This document shows positions 9,075 through 17,593 of a stretch of DNA of 64,000 bases, one piece after another. The stretch is from NCBI RefSeq assembly GCF_003590875.1, contig NZ_QYUN01000002.1, positions 248,001 through 312,000 on the forward strand. The letters run 5' to 3'. The notes under the pieces were generated by a model. That model was not told the DNA's origin and did no database searches. It was given only the letters and a program-made list of their open reading frames with translations. Origin of the DNA: Noviherbaspirillum cavernae. GTDB lineage: Bacteria > Pseudomonadota > Gammaproteobacteria > Burkholderiales > Burkholderiaceae_D. Within the stretch, counting starts at the first letter, position 1. Every line of letters starts with the position of its first letter. The translations under genes and the position numbers were made by a program.

Positions 9075-10823
9075 ATGGCATCCTTTACGCTACATGGCAT
9101 CCCGGTTTCGCGCGGCATCGCAATCGGCCGCGCGCATCTGCTTGCGCCGGCGGCGCTCGACGTTCGGCACTACCTGATCGCGGACGAGCAGGTCGAAGCG
9201 GAGGTGGAACGGTTGCAGCAGGCGATCGAAACCGTGCATCGCGAGTTGCAGACCATCTGGCGCGAACTGCCGAAGGATGCGCCAGCCGAGCTCGGCGCAT
9301 TCATCGACGTGCATGCGCTGATCCTGTCGGATCCGATGATCGCGGAGATGCCGCTCGATATCATTCGTACTCGCTATTACAACGCCGAGTGGGCGCTGGT
9401 GACGCAGATCGACGAACTGTCGGCGCAGTTCGATGAAGTCGAGGACGCCTACCTGCGCGAGCGCAAGGCGGATATCCAGCAGGTCGGCGAGCGCGTGCTG
9501 AAGGTCCTGACCGGCACCGCCGCGCTGCCCGAACCCGATGGCGGTGACGACGCGGCCGCCCGCATGATCGTGGTGGCGCATGACATTTCGCCGGCCGACA
9601 TGCTGCGCTTCAAGGAACGCGCCTTCGGCGGATTCGTCACCGACCTCGGCGGCCAGAATTCCCATACCGCCATCGTCGCGCGCAGCCTCGACATCCCGGC
9701 AGTGGTCGGCATGTACAAAGCCTCGGCGCTGATCGAGCAGGACGACTGGCTCATCATCGACGGCGATGCCGGCGTGCTGATCGTCGATCCGTCGCCGAAG
9801 GTGATGGAGCAATACCGCGAGCGGCACGCGCGCTTGATGCGCGAGCGCAAGAAACTCTCCAGGCTGAAGAAGATGCCGGCCGTGACGCGCGACGGCACCG
9901 AGATCGCGCTGCTGGCTAACATCGAATTGCCCGATGATTGCCCTGCTGCGATGGAGGCGGGAGCATCCGGCGTCGGCCTGTTCCGCTCTGAATACCTGTT
10001 CATGGGCCGCACCGGCTCACTGAGCAAGCTGCCGTCGGAAGACGAGCAGTTCGAGTCCTACCGCAAGGCCGTGCTCGCGATGAAAGGCCGCCCGGTCACG
10101 ATCCGCACGCTCGACATCGGCGCCGACAAGCCGCTCGACGTGGCGGAACAGACCGCGCTCAATCCGGCGCTCGGCCTGCGCGCGATCCGCTTCTGCCTCG
10201 CCGAACCGCAGATGTTCCTCGAGCAATTGCGCGCGATCCTGCGCGCCTCCGCCTACGGCCCGGTCAAGCTGCTGGTGCCGATGCTGGCGCACGGCTTCGA
10301 AATCGACCAGACGCTGGCGATGATCGAACAGGCCAAGACACAGTTGCGCGACGCGCATGTGAAGTTCGATCCGCTGGTCCCGGTCGGCGCAATGATCGAG
10401 ATTCCCGCCGCGGCGCTGACGCTGCCGCTGTTCATCAAGCGCATGGATTTCCTGTCGATCGGCACCAACGACCTGATCCAGTACACCCTCGCCATCGACC
10501 GCGCCGACCATGAGGTTGCGCACCTGTACAACCCGCTGCATCCGGCCGTGCTGTACCTCTTGTCCACCACCATCTCCATCGGCGCGAAATACGGCGTGCC
10601 GGTTTCTGTCTGCGGCGAAATGGCCGGCGACACCAAGCTGACGCGCTTGTTGCTAGGCATGGGCCTGCGCGAATTTTCGATGCACCCGGCGCAGCTGTTG
10701 TCGGTCAAGCAGGAAATCCTCAACAGCGATCTTGATGCGATCGTTCCTCAGACGAAGAAGATACTGCGGACACTGGAGCATCTCGCGATTGCCGAGGCGG
10801 TCGAGCGTTTGCGGGCGATGTAG
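9075..10823 (+). CDS. ptsI: Phosphoenolpyruvate-protein phosphotransferase (PTS enzyme I)
   Basis: A 582-residue enzyme I of normal length. It has the HPr-binding/phosphohistidine region with His197 in GGQNSHTAIVARS, and the C-terminal PEP-binding TIM barrel with GLFRSEYLFMGR, TLDIGADKP, the FLSIGTNDLIQYTLA motif and the catalytic Cys in VSVCGEMAGD. It takes phosphate from PEP and charges HPr. It is the last gene of the EIIA-HPr-EI group; an AGGCAGGC stretch precedes the ATG and overlaps the end of the tandem repeat. Confidence 0.97.
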   Translation: MASFTLHGIPVSRGIAIGRAHLLAPAALDVRHYLIADEQVEAEVERLQQAIETVHRELQTIWRELPKDAPAELGAFIDVHALILSDPMIAEMPLDIIRTRYYNAEWALVTQIDELSAQFDEVEDAYLRERKADIQQVGERVLKVLTGTAALPEPDGGDDAAARMIVVAHDISPADMLRFKERAFGGFVTDLGGQNSHTAIVARSLDIPAVVGMYKASALIEQDDWLIIDGDAGVLIVDPSPKVMEQYRERHARLMRERKKLSRLKKMPAVTRDGTEIALLANIELPDDCPAAMEAGASGVGLFRSEYLFMGRTGSLSKLPSEDEQFESYRKAVLAMKGRPVTIRTLDIGADKPLDVAEQTALNPALGLRAIRFCLAEPQMFLEQLRAILRASAYGPVKLLVPMLAHGFEIDQTLAMIEQAKTQLRDAHVKFDPLVPVGAMIEIPAAALTLPLFIKRMDFLSIGTNDLIQYTLAIDRADHEVAHLYNPLHPAVLYLLSTTISIGAKYGVPVSVCGEMAGDTKLTRLLLGMGLREFSMHPAQLLSVKQEILNSDLDAIVPQTKKILRTLEHLAIAEAVERLRAM

Positions 10824-10852
10824 TCGCTCTTGATGCAAAGCTCGCAGAATTC

Positions 10853-10950
10853 GTAGCGTGGGCACGCAGTGCCCACGCGGCGCAAGGTCGATGTGGTGGC
10901 GATGTCGGAGGGTGGATTATGTCCGCGTGGGCACTGCGTGCCCACCCTAC
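10853..10950. repeat. Paired inverted REP/BIME-like element
   Basis: A 28-base unit (10853-10880) recurs in inverted orientation at 10923-10950 with one mismatch. Each unit is itself palindromic around GGGCACGCAGTGCCC, and the two are separated by 42 bases. This is the classic two-unit layout of a REP/BIME element located just after a coding gene (ptsI). No transposase of the associated type is present here. Elements of this type often mark repeated intergenic sequence genome-wide. Confidence 0.75.
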
Positions 10951-10983
10951 CGGGCTCGCCAGATTCCTTTACAGCCACCTTGA

Positions 10984-11646
10984 TTATTTCCTTTTGTGAA
11001 GCAAATGATTTTCTTCGAGCTTTTGAATTAGGCTGTCAGCAAAAAATTCAGCTCTGCTTTTGTCAAATCTATAAAAGCTTGGCACGTCCACACTGATCGT
11101 GGCACTCCAAACATTTACTCGGAGGGGCTTCCCGTTGTCTTCATTGACCGAGTCCGAAAGAGATACCTGAAAAATCACGAAGCCTTTGCCCTGATTCCGA
11201 AATGTCCCAGCGCTTTTCGCGTGTATTCTCAATATTTGCGGCCCGGTCCAATTCAGATTGGGAACCAATATCGACACTATCATTGGTGGGTCTGCTTTGG
11301 CGCGTTTCTTATTGGGTGTCGCAGAGGATGAGATGCTTTGATCGGGGGTGGAAATCGTTTCGATCTGTTGTGACAACACATCGATACCACGTTCAGCGAG
11401 TTTCGAAGATACGACGGGAATTAGATGTTCACCAAAAGTATCAAACTCTTTCGATGAAAGAAATGACCGGACCGCTTCGTCTTTAAAGTCATTCTTCGTT
11501 AGCGACACATATTGTAAAGATACCTTTTGCAGCTGGTTACCTTCATACTCTGAGAGAGCAAATTTACCAGGAGGGGTGTTGACGGTAGTGCATGCATTAA
11601 TAGTCAGGCATGCTAAAAGAATTGCAAATGTACGCAGCATCTTCAT
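10984..11646 (-). CDS. Hypothetical lipoprotein, lower GC than neighbours
   Basis: A 220-residue protein with a lipoprotein signal peptide and lipobox TINAC (Cys19), so probably membrane-anchored in the periplasm. I recognise no known domain. The mature part has a Ser/Lys-rich stretch near residues 100-115 and a C-terminal part rich in aromatic and basic residues (SFYRFDKSRAEFF). Codon use and base composition are clearly more AT-rich than the flanking ptsI and metX genes, and the gene sits next to a REP-like repeat pair, which together suggest acquisition by transfer. It is antisense to both neighbours. Confidence 0.7.
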   Translation of the reverse strand: MKMLRTFAILLACLTINACTTVNTPPGKFALSEYEGNQLQKVSLQYVSLTKNDFKDEAVRSFLSSKEFDTFGEHLIPVVSSKLAERGIDVLSQQIETISTPDQSISSSATPNKKRAKADPPMIVSILVPNLNWTGPQILRIHAKSAGTFRNQGKGFVIFQVSLSDSVNEDNGKPLRVNVWSATISVDVPSFYRFDKSRAEFFADSLIQKLEENHLLHKRK

Positions 11647-11692
11647 ATGAATTTCAACAGTTGTTTAGGTTGAATTATGTAAAAGGTAAAGC

Positions 11693-11711
11693 ATGGTTCA
11701 CAGTGAACCAT
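11693..11711. promoter_or_regulatory. Perfect 9-1-9 palindrome upstream of the lipoprotein gene
   Basis: ATGGTTCAC-A-GTGAACCAT is a perfect palindrome centred 56 bases upstream of the minus-strand lipoprotein start. The size and symmetry fit a dimeric repressor operator. The responsible protein is unknown. Confidence 0.4.
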
Positions 11712-11881
11712 CGGAATTAAGACCTGACCGAAAAATTGATTTCGGACCAAAGTGTATATGGAACCGGGAATGATTCAGAACTTTCCGATTCGGCGATGAC
11801 TGTTGATACTGCTTGTCTGCGTTCGGGTGTTCTGTACTCAGCCATTTTGCACTGCTAATGCACTCCCGGTCTTGCCCCCGT

Positions 11882-11910
11882 TTGACGCCCTGCCCCCCAT
11901 TGGTTATTCT
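11882..11910 (+). promoter_or_regulatory. Sigma-70 promoter for metX
   Basis: TTGACG (-35) and TATTCT (-10) are separated by 17 bases. The start predicted from the -10 box is near 11917, exactly at the 5' boundary of the SAM-II-like aptamer. That agreement between two independent signals strengthens both. Confidence 0.65.
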
Positions 11911-11916
11911 TACGAG

Positions 11917-11970
11917 GTTGCGCCGATTTGATAATCAGCTTGCGGGCGCTCTATAAATACGGCTAAAGCG
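11917..11970 (+). ncRNA. SAM-II-type riboswitch aptamer upstream of metX
   Basis: The stretch shows the conserved blocks of SAM-II in the right order and spacing: GCGCC-GATTTGA (11920-11930), the P1 closing strand GGCGC (11945-11949), ATAAAT (11953-11958) and GGCTAAA (11961-11967). GCGCC pairs with GGCGC to form P1, and loop bases GCTT (11938-11941) can pair with AAGC (11966-11969) as the pseudoknot strand. SAM-II is known in front of metX/metA in Alpha- and some Betaproteobacteria and shuts expression when S-adenosylmethionine is abundant. A terminator-like hairpin follows 22 bases later. Called by eye from memory of the family, not by a covariance model. Confidence 0.75.
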
Positions 11971-11992
11971 CTTGCACATGAGCCCAGAATTT

Positions 11993-12026
11993 AGCCCGAC
12001 AAGCAGCCAGCTTTCGGGCTTTTTTG
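11993..12026 (+). terminator. Terminator hairpin in the metX leader (riboswitch expression platform)
   Basis: AGCCCGA (11993-11999) pairs with TCGGGCT (12014-12020) and is followed by six T. It lies between the SAM-II-like aptamer and the metX ATG, so it must be conditional: with ligand bound it would stop transcription before metX. Confidence 0.65.
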
Positions 12027-12082
12027 TTTTCGGAGAAGAATTTTCGCGGAAGGGCGGCCTTCCTCGATTTGCCAAAAATACC

Positions 12083-13231
12083 ATGTCATCTCTCGGAATC
12101 GTTTCACCACAATCGATGCATTTCTCCGAACCGCTGCCGCTGCAAAGCGGCGCGTCGCTGTCGGATTACACCCTCGTCTATGAAACCTACGGCACGCTGA
12201 ACGCCGACCGCTCCAACGCGGTGCTGGTGTGCCACGCGCTGAATGCCTCGCATCACGTCGCCGGCATGTACGAGGGCGAGGCGGGCAGCAAGAACATCGG
12301 CTGGTGGGACAACATGGTGGGGCCGGGCAAGCCGCTCGACACCGATCGCTTCTTCGTCATCGGCGTGAACAATCTCGGTTCCTGTTTCGGCTCGACCGGG
12401 CCGATGCATGGCAACCCGGCGACAGGCAGGCCGTACGGCGCGAATTTCCCGGTGGTCACGGTGGAGGACTGGGTGCGGGCGCAGGCGCGGCTGGCGGATG
12501 CGCTGGGCATCGATCAGTTCGCGGCGGTCATGGGCGGCTCGCTCGGCGGCATGCAGGCGCTGTCGTGGAGCATCCAGTTTCCCGAGCGACTGCGGCACTG
12601 CGTGGTGATCGCCTCGACGCCGAAGCTGTCGGCGCAGAACATCGCCTTCAACGACGTGGCGCGGCAGGCGATCCTGACCGATCCGGATTTTCATGGCGGC
12701 GACTACTACGCGCATGGCGTGGTGCCGAAGAACGGTCTGCGCGTGGCGCGCATGGTCGGCCACATCACCTACCTGTCCGACGACAGCATGGCGGAAAAAT
12801 TCGGCCGCGAACTGCGCAACGGCGGTTATCAATTCAACTATGGCATCGACTTCGAGATCGAATCCTATCTGCGCTATCAGGGCGACAAGTTTTCCGAATA
12901 CTTCGACGCCAACACGTATCTGCTGATCACCAAGGCGCTCGACTACTTTGATCCGGCCAGGGAATTCGGTGGTGATCTGAACAAGACGCTGGCCAACACG
13001 GCGGCGAAATTCCTGCTGGTGTCGTTCACGACCGACTGGCGCTTTTCGCCGGAGCGCAGCCGCGAGATCGTGCAGGCGCTGGTGGCCAACAAGCGCAACG
13101 TGGCGTATGCGGAAATCGACGCGCCGCACGGGCATGACGCTTTCCTGCTCGACGACGAACGCTACATGAATACGGTACGCGCCTACTACGACCGCGTATG
13201 GAACGACATTGAAAACGGAGTGCGCGCATGA
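12083..13231 (+). CDS. metX: Homoserine O-acetyltransferase/O-succinyltransferase (MetX)
   Basis: A 382-residue alpha/beta-hydrolase acyltransferase that activates homoserine in methionine synthesis. The catalytic triad is visible: Ser153 in [10 protein letters not shown], Asp318 in [10 protein letters not shown] and His351 in HGHDAFLL. The signature [11 protein letters not shown] is present. The acyl donor (acetyl- or succinyl-CoA) cannot be told from family membership, since many proteobacterial MetX are succinyltransferases. An upstream in-frame start exists inside the terminator leader, but the ATG at 12083 gives the usual MSSLGIV N-terminus; its ribosome site is weak. It overlaps metW by four bases. 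Confidence 0.95.
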   Translation: MSSLGIVSPQSMHFSEPLPLQSGASLSDYTLVYETYGTLNADRSNAVLVCHALNASHHVAGMYEGEAGSKNIGWWDNMVGPGKPLDTDRFFVIGVNNLGSCFGSTGPMHGNPATGRPYGANFPVVTVEDWVRAQARLADALGIDQFAAVMGGSLGGMQALSWSIQFPERLRHCVVIASTPKLSAQNIAFNDVARQAILTDPDFHGGDYYAHGVVPKNGLRVARMVGHITYLSDDSMAEKFGRELRNGGYQFNYGIDFEIESYLRYQGDKFSEYFDANTYLLITKALDYFDPAREFGGDLNKTLANTAAKFLLVSFTTDWRFSPERSREIVQALVANKRNVAYAEIDAPHGHDAFLLDDERYMNTVRAYYDRVWNDIENGVRA

Positions 13232-13839
13232 ACTTCCATGAATTGAGCGTGCTGCGCGCCGACCTGGCCTTCATCGCGCACTGGGTGCGCGAGCGTTCGA
13301 ACGTGCTCGACCTCGGCTGCGGCGACGGCGTGATGCTGGAGTATCTGCAATCGGACAAGCGCTGCATCGGTTACGGCATCGAGATCGACGACGCCAAGAT
13401 CCCGGTGTGCGTTGGACGCGGCGTGTCGGTCATCCAGCAGGACATCAAGGCGGGTTTGTCGATGTTCGCGGACAACGCGTTCGACACGGTGCTGTGCCTG
13501 TCTGCCTTGCAAATGCTGCAAGACGTCGAGGGCGTGCTGCGCGACATCGCGCGCGTCGGGCGCGAAGCGATCGTGTCCTTTCCCAACTTCGCCCACTGGC
13601 CGCATCGCATCGCGCTGCTGCGCGGCCGCATGCCGGTCTCGAAGTCGCTGCCCTATGAATGGTATGACACGCCCAACCTGCGTTGCGCGACGATCAAGGA
13701 TTTCGAGGAACTTGCCAACCAGGTCGGACTCGAAGTGCTCGAATGCGTCGCGTTGCGCGATGGCAATCCCGTCTCCTTCCTGCCAAACTGGCGTGGTAGT
13801 CTTGCCGTGTTCCGATTACGTAAAAAAACTCCCGCATGA
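13228..13839 (+). CDS. metW: Methionine biosynthesis protein MetW
   Basis: A 203-residue class I methyltransferase-fold protein with the SAM-binding motif LDLGCGDG at residues 27-34. The gene metW nearly always follows metX and is translationally coupled to it here (ATGA overlap). MetW is reported to form a complex with MetX needed for full acyltransferase activity; no methyl-transfer reaction is firmly assigned. It shares the SAM-II-controlled transcript. Confidence 0.95.
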   Translation: MNFHELSVLRADLAFIAHWVRERSNVLDLGCGDGVMLEYLQSDKRCIGYGIEIDDAKIPVCVGRGVSVIQQDIKAGLSMFADNAFDTVLCLSALQMLQDVEGVLRDIARVGREAIVSFPNFAHWPHRIALLRGRMPVSKSLPYEWYDTPNLRCATIKDFEELANQVGLEVLECVALRDGNPVSFLPNWRGSLAVFRLRKKTPA

Positions 13840-15338
13840 GTGTTTCCGCCAGCCAAGCAATCGTCCAACCGAAAATCCTGCGTTCCAAGCTCTTCTGGAT
13901 CAGCCTGTTGTACTTCTCCGAGGGCTTCCCCCTCGGATTGTTCTTCGATCTATTTCCCGTCTATTTCCGGCAACAAGGCGTCGAACTCGCCAAGATCGGT
14001 CTGCTGAGTCTGCTGGGCCTGTCGTGGACGCTCAAGTTCCTGTGGGCGCCGCTGATCGATTTCACCCGGCGGCATCGCTACTGGATGGCGGCGGCCGACG
14101 TCGGCATGGGGCTGGTGATGATCGTCTGCGCGCGCGAGGCGGGCTTCGGTCCGTGGGTCTGGTTTGCGATCGGCGCGTTCACCGCCTTGTCGGCGACCAA
14201 CGACATTGCCATCGACGGCTACACCATCGAGCAGTTGGACAAGCGGGAACTTGGGCTGGCGAACGGTTTCCGGATCGGCTTTTATCGCGTCGGGATGCTG
14301 GCGGCGGGTGTATTGCTGTGGTTCTCGGACGTGTTCGGCTGGACCGCGACGTACGGCTTTGCCGCGATCCTGTTCTTCCTCATCGGCGCCGTGAGTCTGA
14401 TGGCGCCGAAAGAACCGGCAAGGCCATTGCGTGACGCACCTTCCAGCCTGCGCGGTGAATTGTCCGCGCTGGCGCAGCAACCGTTGCTGATTGTTGCACT
14501 CATTCTGTTCATTGCCGGCTTGCTGTGGCCGGTGCTGGGCGCGCTGGATATCGCGTGGTTGAAACCGTTCAAATCGGCATGGTGGTTCAAGGGCGGCGCG
14601 CCGGTTGGCTTGATCCTGTTGTCGGCATGGCTGTTCACGCGCGGCATTCGCGGGCAATCCGAAACCGTTTCCAATGCGGCGGCCAGCGGCCCGATGTTCG
14701 GCGCGATCGTGTCCTTGTTGAACAAGAAGCATGCGCTCCTGCTCATCGGCTTCATCCTGATTTTCAAGCTGGCGGATTCCTCCATCGGCTTCATGATCAA
14801 GCCGTTCTGGGTCGATAGCGGTTTCACCAACACCCAGATCGGCCTGGTGTCGGTCAATCTCGGCCTGGGTCTCTCGATTGCGGGCGGCATCCTCGGCGGC
14901 TGGTACACCGACCGCGTCGGCATCTTCCGCGCACTGTGGGTGCTCGGGCTGTGGCAGGCATTGTCGAATCTCGGTTATGTGGTGGCTGCCTTCATCGTGC
15001 CGCACGCCGCGCAGGGCACCGACATCGCGCTGGCGCATCAGGCCTTGATGTACAGCGCCAGCGCCATCGAATCGTTCACCGGCGGACTGGGCACGGCGGC
15101 CTTCCTCGCCTTCCTGATGGCGATCGTCGACAAATCGCGCGCCACCACCGAGTACGCCATCCTGTCGTCCATCTTCGCGTTTTCCCGTTCGATCGCGGGG
15201 TGGGCAGGCGGCATTGGCGCGCAGGAACTGGGCTACGCATACTACTTCCTGCTGACCTTTGTGCTGGCGTTTCCCGCTTACGCGCTGCTGCCGTGGATCA
15301 GGTCGATTCTGGCAACCTCCGAGGAGCGCAGGACATGA
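13836..15338 (+). CDS. ampG: AmpG-type muropeptide permease (MFS)
   Basis: A 500-residue inner-membrane protein with 12-14 hydrophobic segments. The AmpG motif FSEGFPLGLFFDLFPVYFRQ-like start, WAPLIDFTRR and the ATNDIAIDGYTIEQL helix are typical. AmpG imports GlcNAc-anhydroMurNAc peptides from the periplasm for cell-wall recycling. It overlaps metW by four bases (ATGA) and the downstream peptidase gene by four bases, so four genes from metX onward appear to be one operon, a conserved arrangement in Burkholderiales. Confidence 0.92.
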   Translation: MSVSASQAIVQPKILRSKLFWISLLYFSEGFPLGLFFDLFPVYFRQQGVELAKIGLLSLLGLSWTLKFLWAPLIDFTRRHRYWMAAADVGMGLVMIVCAREAGFGPWVWFAIGAFTALSATNDIAIDGYTIEQLDKRELGLANGFRIGFYRVGMLAAGVLLWFSDVFGWTATYGFAAILFFLIGAVSLMAPKEPARPLRDAPSSLRGELSALAQQPLLIVALILFIAGLLWPVLGALDIAWLKPFKSAWWFKGGAPVGLILLSAWLFTRGIRGQSETVSNAAASGPMFGAIVSLLNKKHALLLIGFILIFKLADSSIGFMIKPFWVDSGFTNTQIGLVSVNLGLGLSIAGGILGGWYTDRVGIFRALWVLGLWQALSNLGYVVAAFIVPHAAQGTDIALAHQALMYSASAIESFTGGLGTAAFLAFLMAIVDKSRATTEYAILSSIFAFSRSIAGWAGGIGAQELGYAYYFLLTFVLAFPAYALLPWIRSILATSEERRT

Positions 15339-16234
15339 GACGTTTGCTTTCCTTCACGCTGCTGATGATGACTGCGCTTGCCTGCGCAACGCCTGCCGTA
15401 GAGGCAAAGGACGAGGCCAGTCCGGACGGCGTGAAAGTGGACAAGATGTCGCCGCTCCGCAACCTCGTGCCCGAGGCAGAACTCGAAGCAACCGCATTGC
15501 AGCAATACACGAGCATCAAGCAGCAGGCAAACAAGCAGGGCGCGCTCCTGCCGGACAGCCACCCGGAAGTTCAGCGCCTGCGCAGGATCGCCGCGAAAGT
15601 GATTCCACATGCCACGCGCTGGAACGAACGCGCGGCGCAATGGCAATGGGAAATCAACCTGATCGATGCAAAGGACATCAACGCCTTCTGCATGCCGGGC
15701 GGGAAGATCGCGTTTTTCAGCGGGATTTTAAGCACGCTGAAACTGACCGACGATGAAGTCGCCATCGTGATGGGGCATGAAATTGCGCATGCCTTGCGCG
15801 AGCATGGCCGCGAGCGCGTGGCGAAATCAGGTTTGACCAGCGCCGGTGCGAAGCTGGCCGGCATCGGCCTGTCCGCATGGCTGGGTATCGATCCGAACCT
15901 GACCACCGCCGCCACGGGCGTCGGCGCCAATCTCGCGATGCTGCGCTTCTCGCGCGATGACGAGACGGAGGCCGATCTGGTCGGTCTCGATGTGGTGGCG
16001 CGCGCAGGTTACGACCCGCGTGCCGGCATCGCACTGTGGCAAAAGATGGGCATGGTCAACAACAGCGCGCCACCGCAATGGCTCTCGACGCACCCCGCAG
16101 GCAAAAGCCGCATCGCTGAAATGAAAAAGCATCTGCCTTCCGTGATGCCGCTCTATGCGAAAGCCAAAGCGACAAGGCTTGCGGCACTGCCGCCGTATCA
16201 AAGCAATGTGAAAGCCATTGCGCCCATCAAGTAG
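15335..16234 (+). CDS. M48-family zinc metallopeptidase, exported (LoiP/YcaL-like)
   Basis: A 299-residue protein with an N-terminal signal sequence (MRRLLSFTLLMMTALACATPAVEA; a Cys precedes the cleavage region, so lipidation is possible). The zinc motif HEIAH lies at residues 148-152, and the third ligand region is ETEADLVG. This matches periplasmic M48 peptidases of the LoiP/BepA/YcaL kind, which take part in outer-membrane quality control. Translational coupling to ampG by ATGA overlap suggests a cell-envelope role. Confidence 0.9.
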   Translation: MRRLLSFTLLMMTALACATPAVEAKDEASPDGVKVDKMSPLRNLVPEAELEATALQQYTSIKQQANKQGALLPDSHPEVQRLRRIAAKVIPHATRWNERAAQWQWEINLIDAKDINAFCMPGGKIAFFSGILSTLKLTDDEVAIVMGHEIAHALREHGRERVAKSGLTSAGAKLAGIGLSAWLGIDPNLTTAATGVGANLAMLRFSRDDETEADLVGLDVVARAGYDPRAGIALWQKMGMVNNSAPPQWLSTHPAGKSRIAEMKKHLPSVMPLYAKAKATRLAALPPYQSNVKAIAPIK

Positions 16235-16294
16235 CCGCCCACCAAGTGCCATCAAGCAGCAAGCCGGTGCCCCGCGCTCAGCAATGACAGGGGG

Positions 16295-16489
16295 CTCGAT
16301 GCCCAGCCGTTCTGCCAGCGCACCCGGCCGCACGCCGTCGCCCATGCGGCCGATCATGACGACCGGCCACGCGCTGGCCTGCGACAGCGCGAAACCGGCC
16401 GCCATCTTGTCCGCAACGGATTTGTAGCCGCGTGCCACTCGCGTGAGCGACACCGTCACCGTCATCAGTGTCTGGTCAAAATCGTCCAT
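16295..16489 (-). pseudogene. Truncated MarR-family regulator (N-terminal remnant)
   Basis: Read on the minus strand from the ATG at 16489, about 65 codons resemble the start of MarR-type regulators: VARGYKSVADKMAAGFALSQ, SAWPVVMIGRMGDGVRPGAL, AERLGIE. Similarity stops abruptly after GIE, in the middle of the winged helix, and the frame then runs through unrelated sequence and into the 3' end of the M48 peptidase gene. A normal family member would continue for about 80-90 more residues. It is therefore a 3'-deleted remnant. A MarR-type operator sits just upstream. Confidence 0.7.
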
Positions 16490-16508
16490 GTCGGATCAGC
16501 CATCAAAA

Positions 16509-16521
16509 TACTTGGCAAGTA
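16509..16521. promoter_or_regulatory. MarR-type palindromic operator upstream of the marR remnant
   Basis: TACTTG-G-CAAGTA is a perfect 6-1-6 palindrome centred 26 bases upstream of the remnant's start codon. It resembles the TACTTGnCAAGTA class of MarR sites and is placed for autoregulation. It appears to have outlived the regulator. Confidence 0.5.
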
Positions 16522-16613
16522 AATATTGGCATGAAATGGAAGCCGTTCAAATGAACGAGCGACAAGCTCCTGTTGCAGGAAGTTGCTGAGCGACAAATTG
16601 GGGGAGGGAGGAT

Positions 16614-16639
16614 GCGGGCCGCCGATGTCAGCGGCCCGC
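16614..16639 (-). terminator. GC-rich hairpin downstream of exoA (possible terminator)
   Basis: GCGGGCCGC (16614-16622) and GCGGCCCGC (16631-16639) form a perfect 9-bp stem with an 8-base loop, 14 bases beyond the exoA stop on the minus strand. There is no T-run, so termination would be inefficient or assisted. Confidence 0.4.
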
Positions 16640-16652
16640 AGTGCGGCAGGGA

Positions 16653-17441
16653 TTACAGATGCAGCGCGAAGTCGTAGTCGATCGACAGCGGCGCATGGTC
16701 GGAAAAGCGCTCGTCCTTGTAGATGCCGGCGCGGCTTGCCGTTTGCGCCAGGGCCCGGGTCGCCACGTGGTAGTCGATGCGCCAGCCGACGTTCTTTGCC
16801 CACGCCTGGCCGCGATTGCTCCACCAGGTATAGGCGTCGCCCGTGGTTTCCGGATGCAGGGCGCGGTAGACATCGACCCAGCCGATGTCATTGAACAGGC
16901 GCGTCATCCAGGCGCGCTCTTCCGGCAGGAAGCCGCTGTTCTTCTGGTTCGATTTCCAGTTCTTCAGGTCGATTTCCTTGTGCGCGATATTCCAGTCGCC
17001 GCAGATGACGATTTCCTGCCCGCACGCATGCAGGTGTTGCAAATGCGGCAGGAATATTTCCATGAAGCGGAACTTTGCCTGCTGCCGTTCATCGCTCGAC
17101 GAACCGGACGGACAGTACAGAGAGATCACGCTCAACTTGCCGAAGTCGCATTGCACGTAGCGGCCTTCTGCATCGAACTCTTCGCAGCCGAAACCGATGC
17201 GCACGGCATCCGGCTCGTACTTCGAATAGATGCCGACGCCGGAATACCCTTTTTTCTCGGCATAGTGAAAGTGGCCGTGATAGCCATGCGGCGAAAGAAA
17301 CTCGGGCGTCATGTCGGTTGCCTGTGCTTTCAGTTCCTGCACACAGACAAAGTGCGGGGACTGCTTGCCCATCCAATCGAAGAAGCCCTTTTTGGCGGCG
17401 GAACGAATGCCATTGAGATTGGCGGAAATGATTTTCAACAT
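16653..17441 (-). CDS. xthA: Exodeoxyribonuclease III
   Basis: A 262-residue exonuclease/AP-endonuclease of the ExoIII family, cytoplasmic, acting in base-excision repair. Motifs in order: SANLNGIRSA (metal-binding Asn), QELKAQ (catalytic Glu), YCPSGS, GDWNIAHKEIDL (Asp/Asn pair), WRIDYHV and the terminal FSDHAPLSIDYD with the catalytic Asp-His pair. The frame is open further upstream, but the ATG at 17441 gives the normal MLKIISANLNG start. Divergent from pyrE. Confidence 0.95.
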   Translation of the reverse strand: MLKIISANLNGIRSAAKKGFFDWMGKQSPHFVCVQELKAQATDMTPEFLSPHGYHGHFHYAEKKGYSGVGIYSKYEPDAVRIGFGCEEFDAEGRYVQCDFGKLSVISLYCPSGSSSDERQQAKFRFMEIFLPHLQHLHACGQEIVICGDWNIAHKEIDLKNWKSNQKNSGFLPEERAWMTRLFNDIGWVDVYRALHPETTGDAYTWWSNRGQAWAKNVGWRIDYHVATRALAQTASRAGIYKDERFSDHAPLSIDYDFALHL

Positions 17442-17593
17442 GGCATGGGAGGAAAAAATGACGCGGCTAGCATAACCGATCCGTCGCCCGATTTGTGGCG
17501 GGGGGTCGCGGCGCGGTTCGCGATATCCAATACAATGCGGCCTTGGAGTTTTCATCGCCACGCATTGGCAATTTTGTAAAGACCGAGGATATT

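Noticed and set aside
17495..17593. Upstream in-frame start for pyrE
   Set aside because: It would add 33 residues not found in orotate phosphoribosyltransferases; the TTG at 17594 with its GAGG site gives the normal start.
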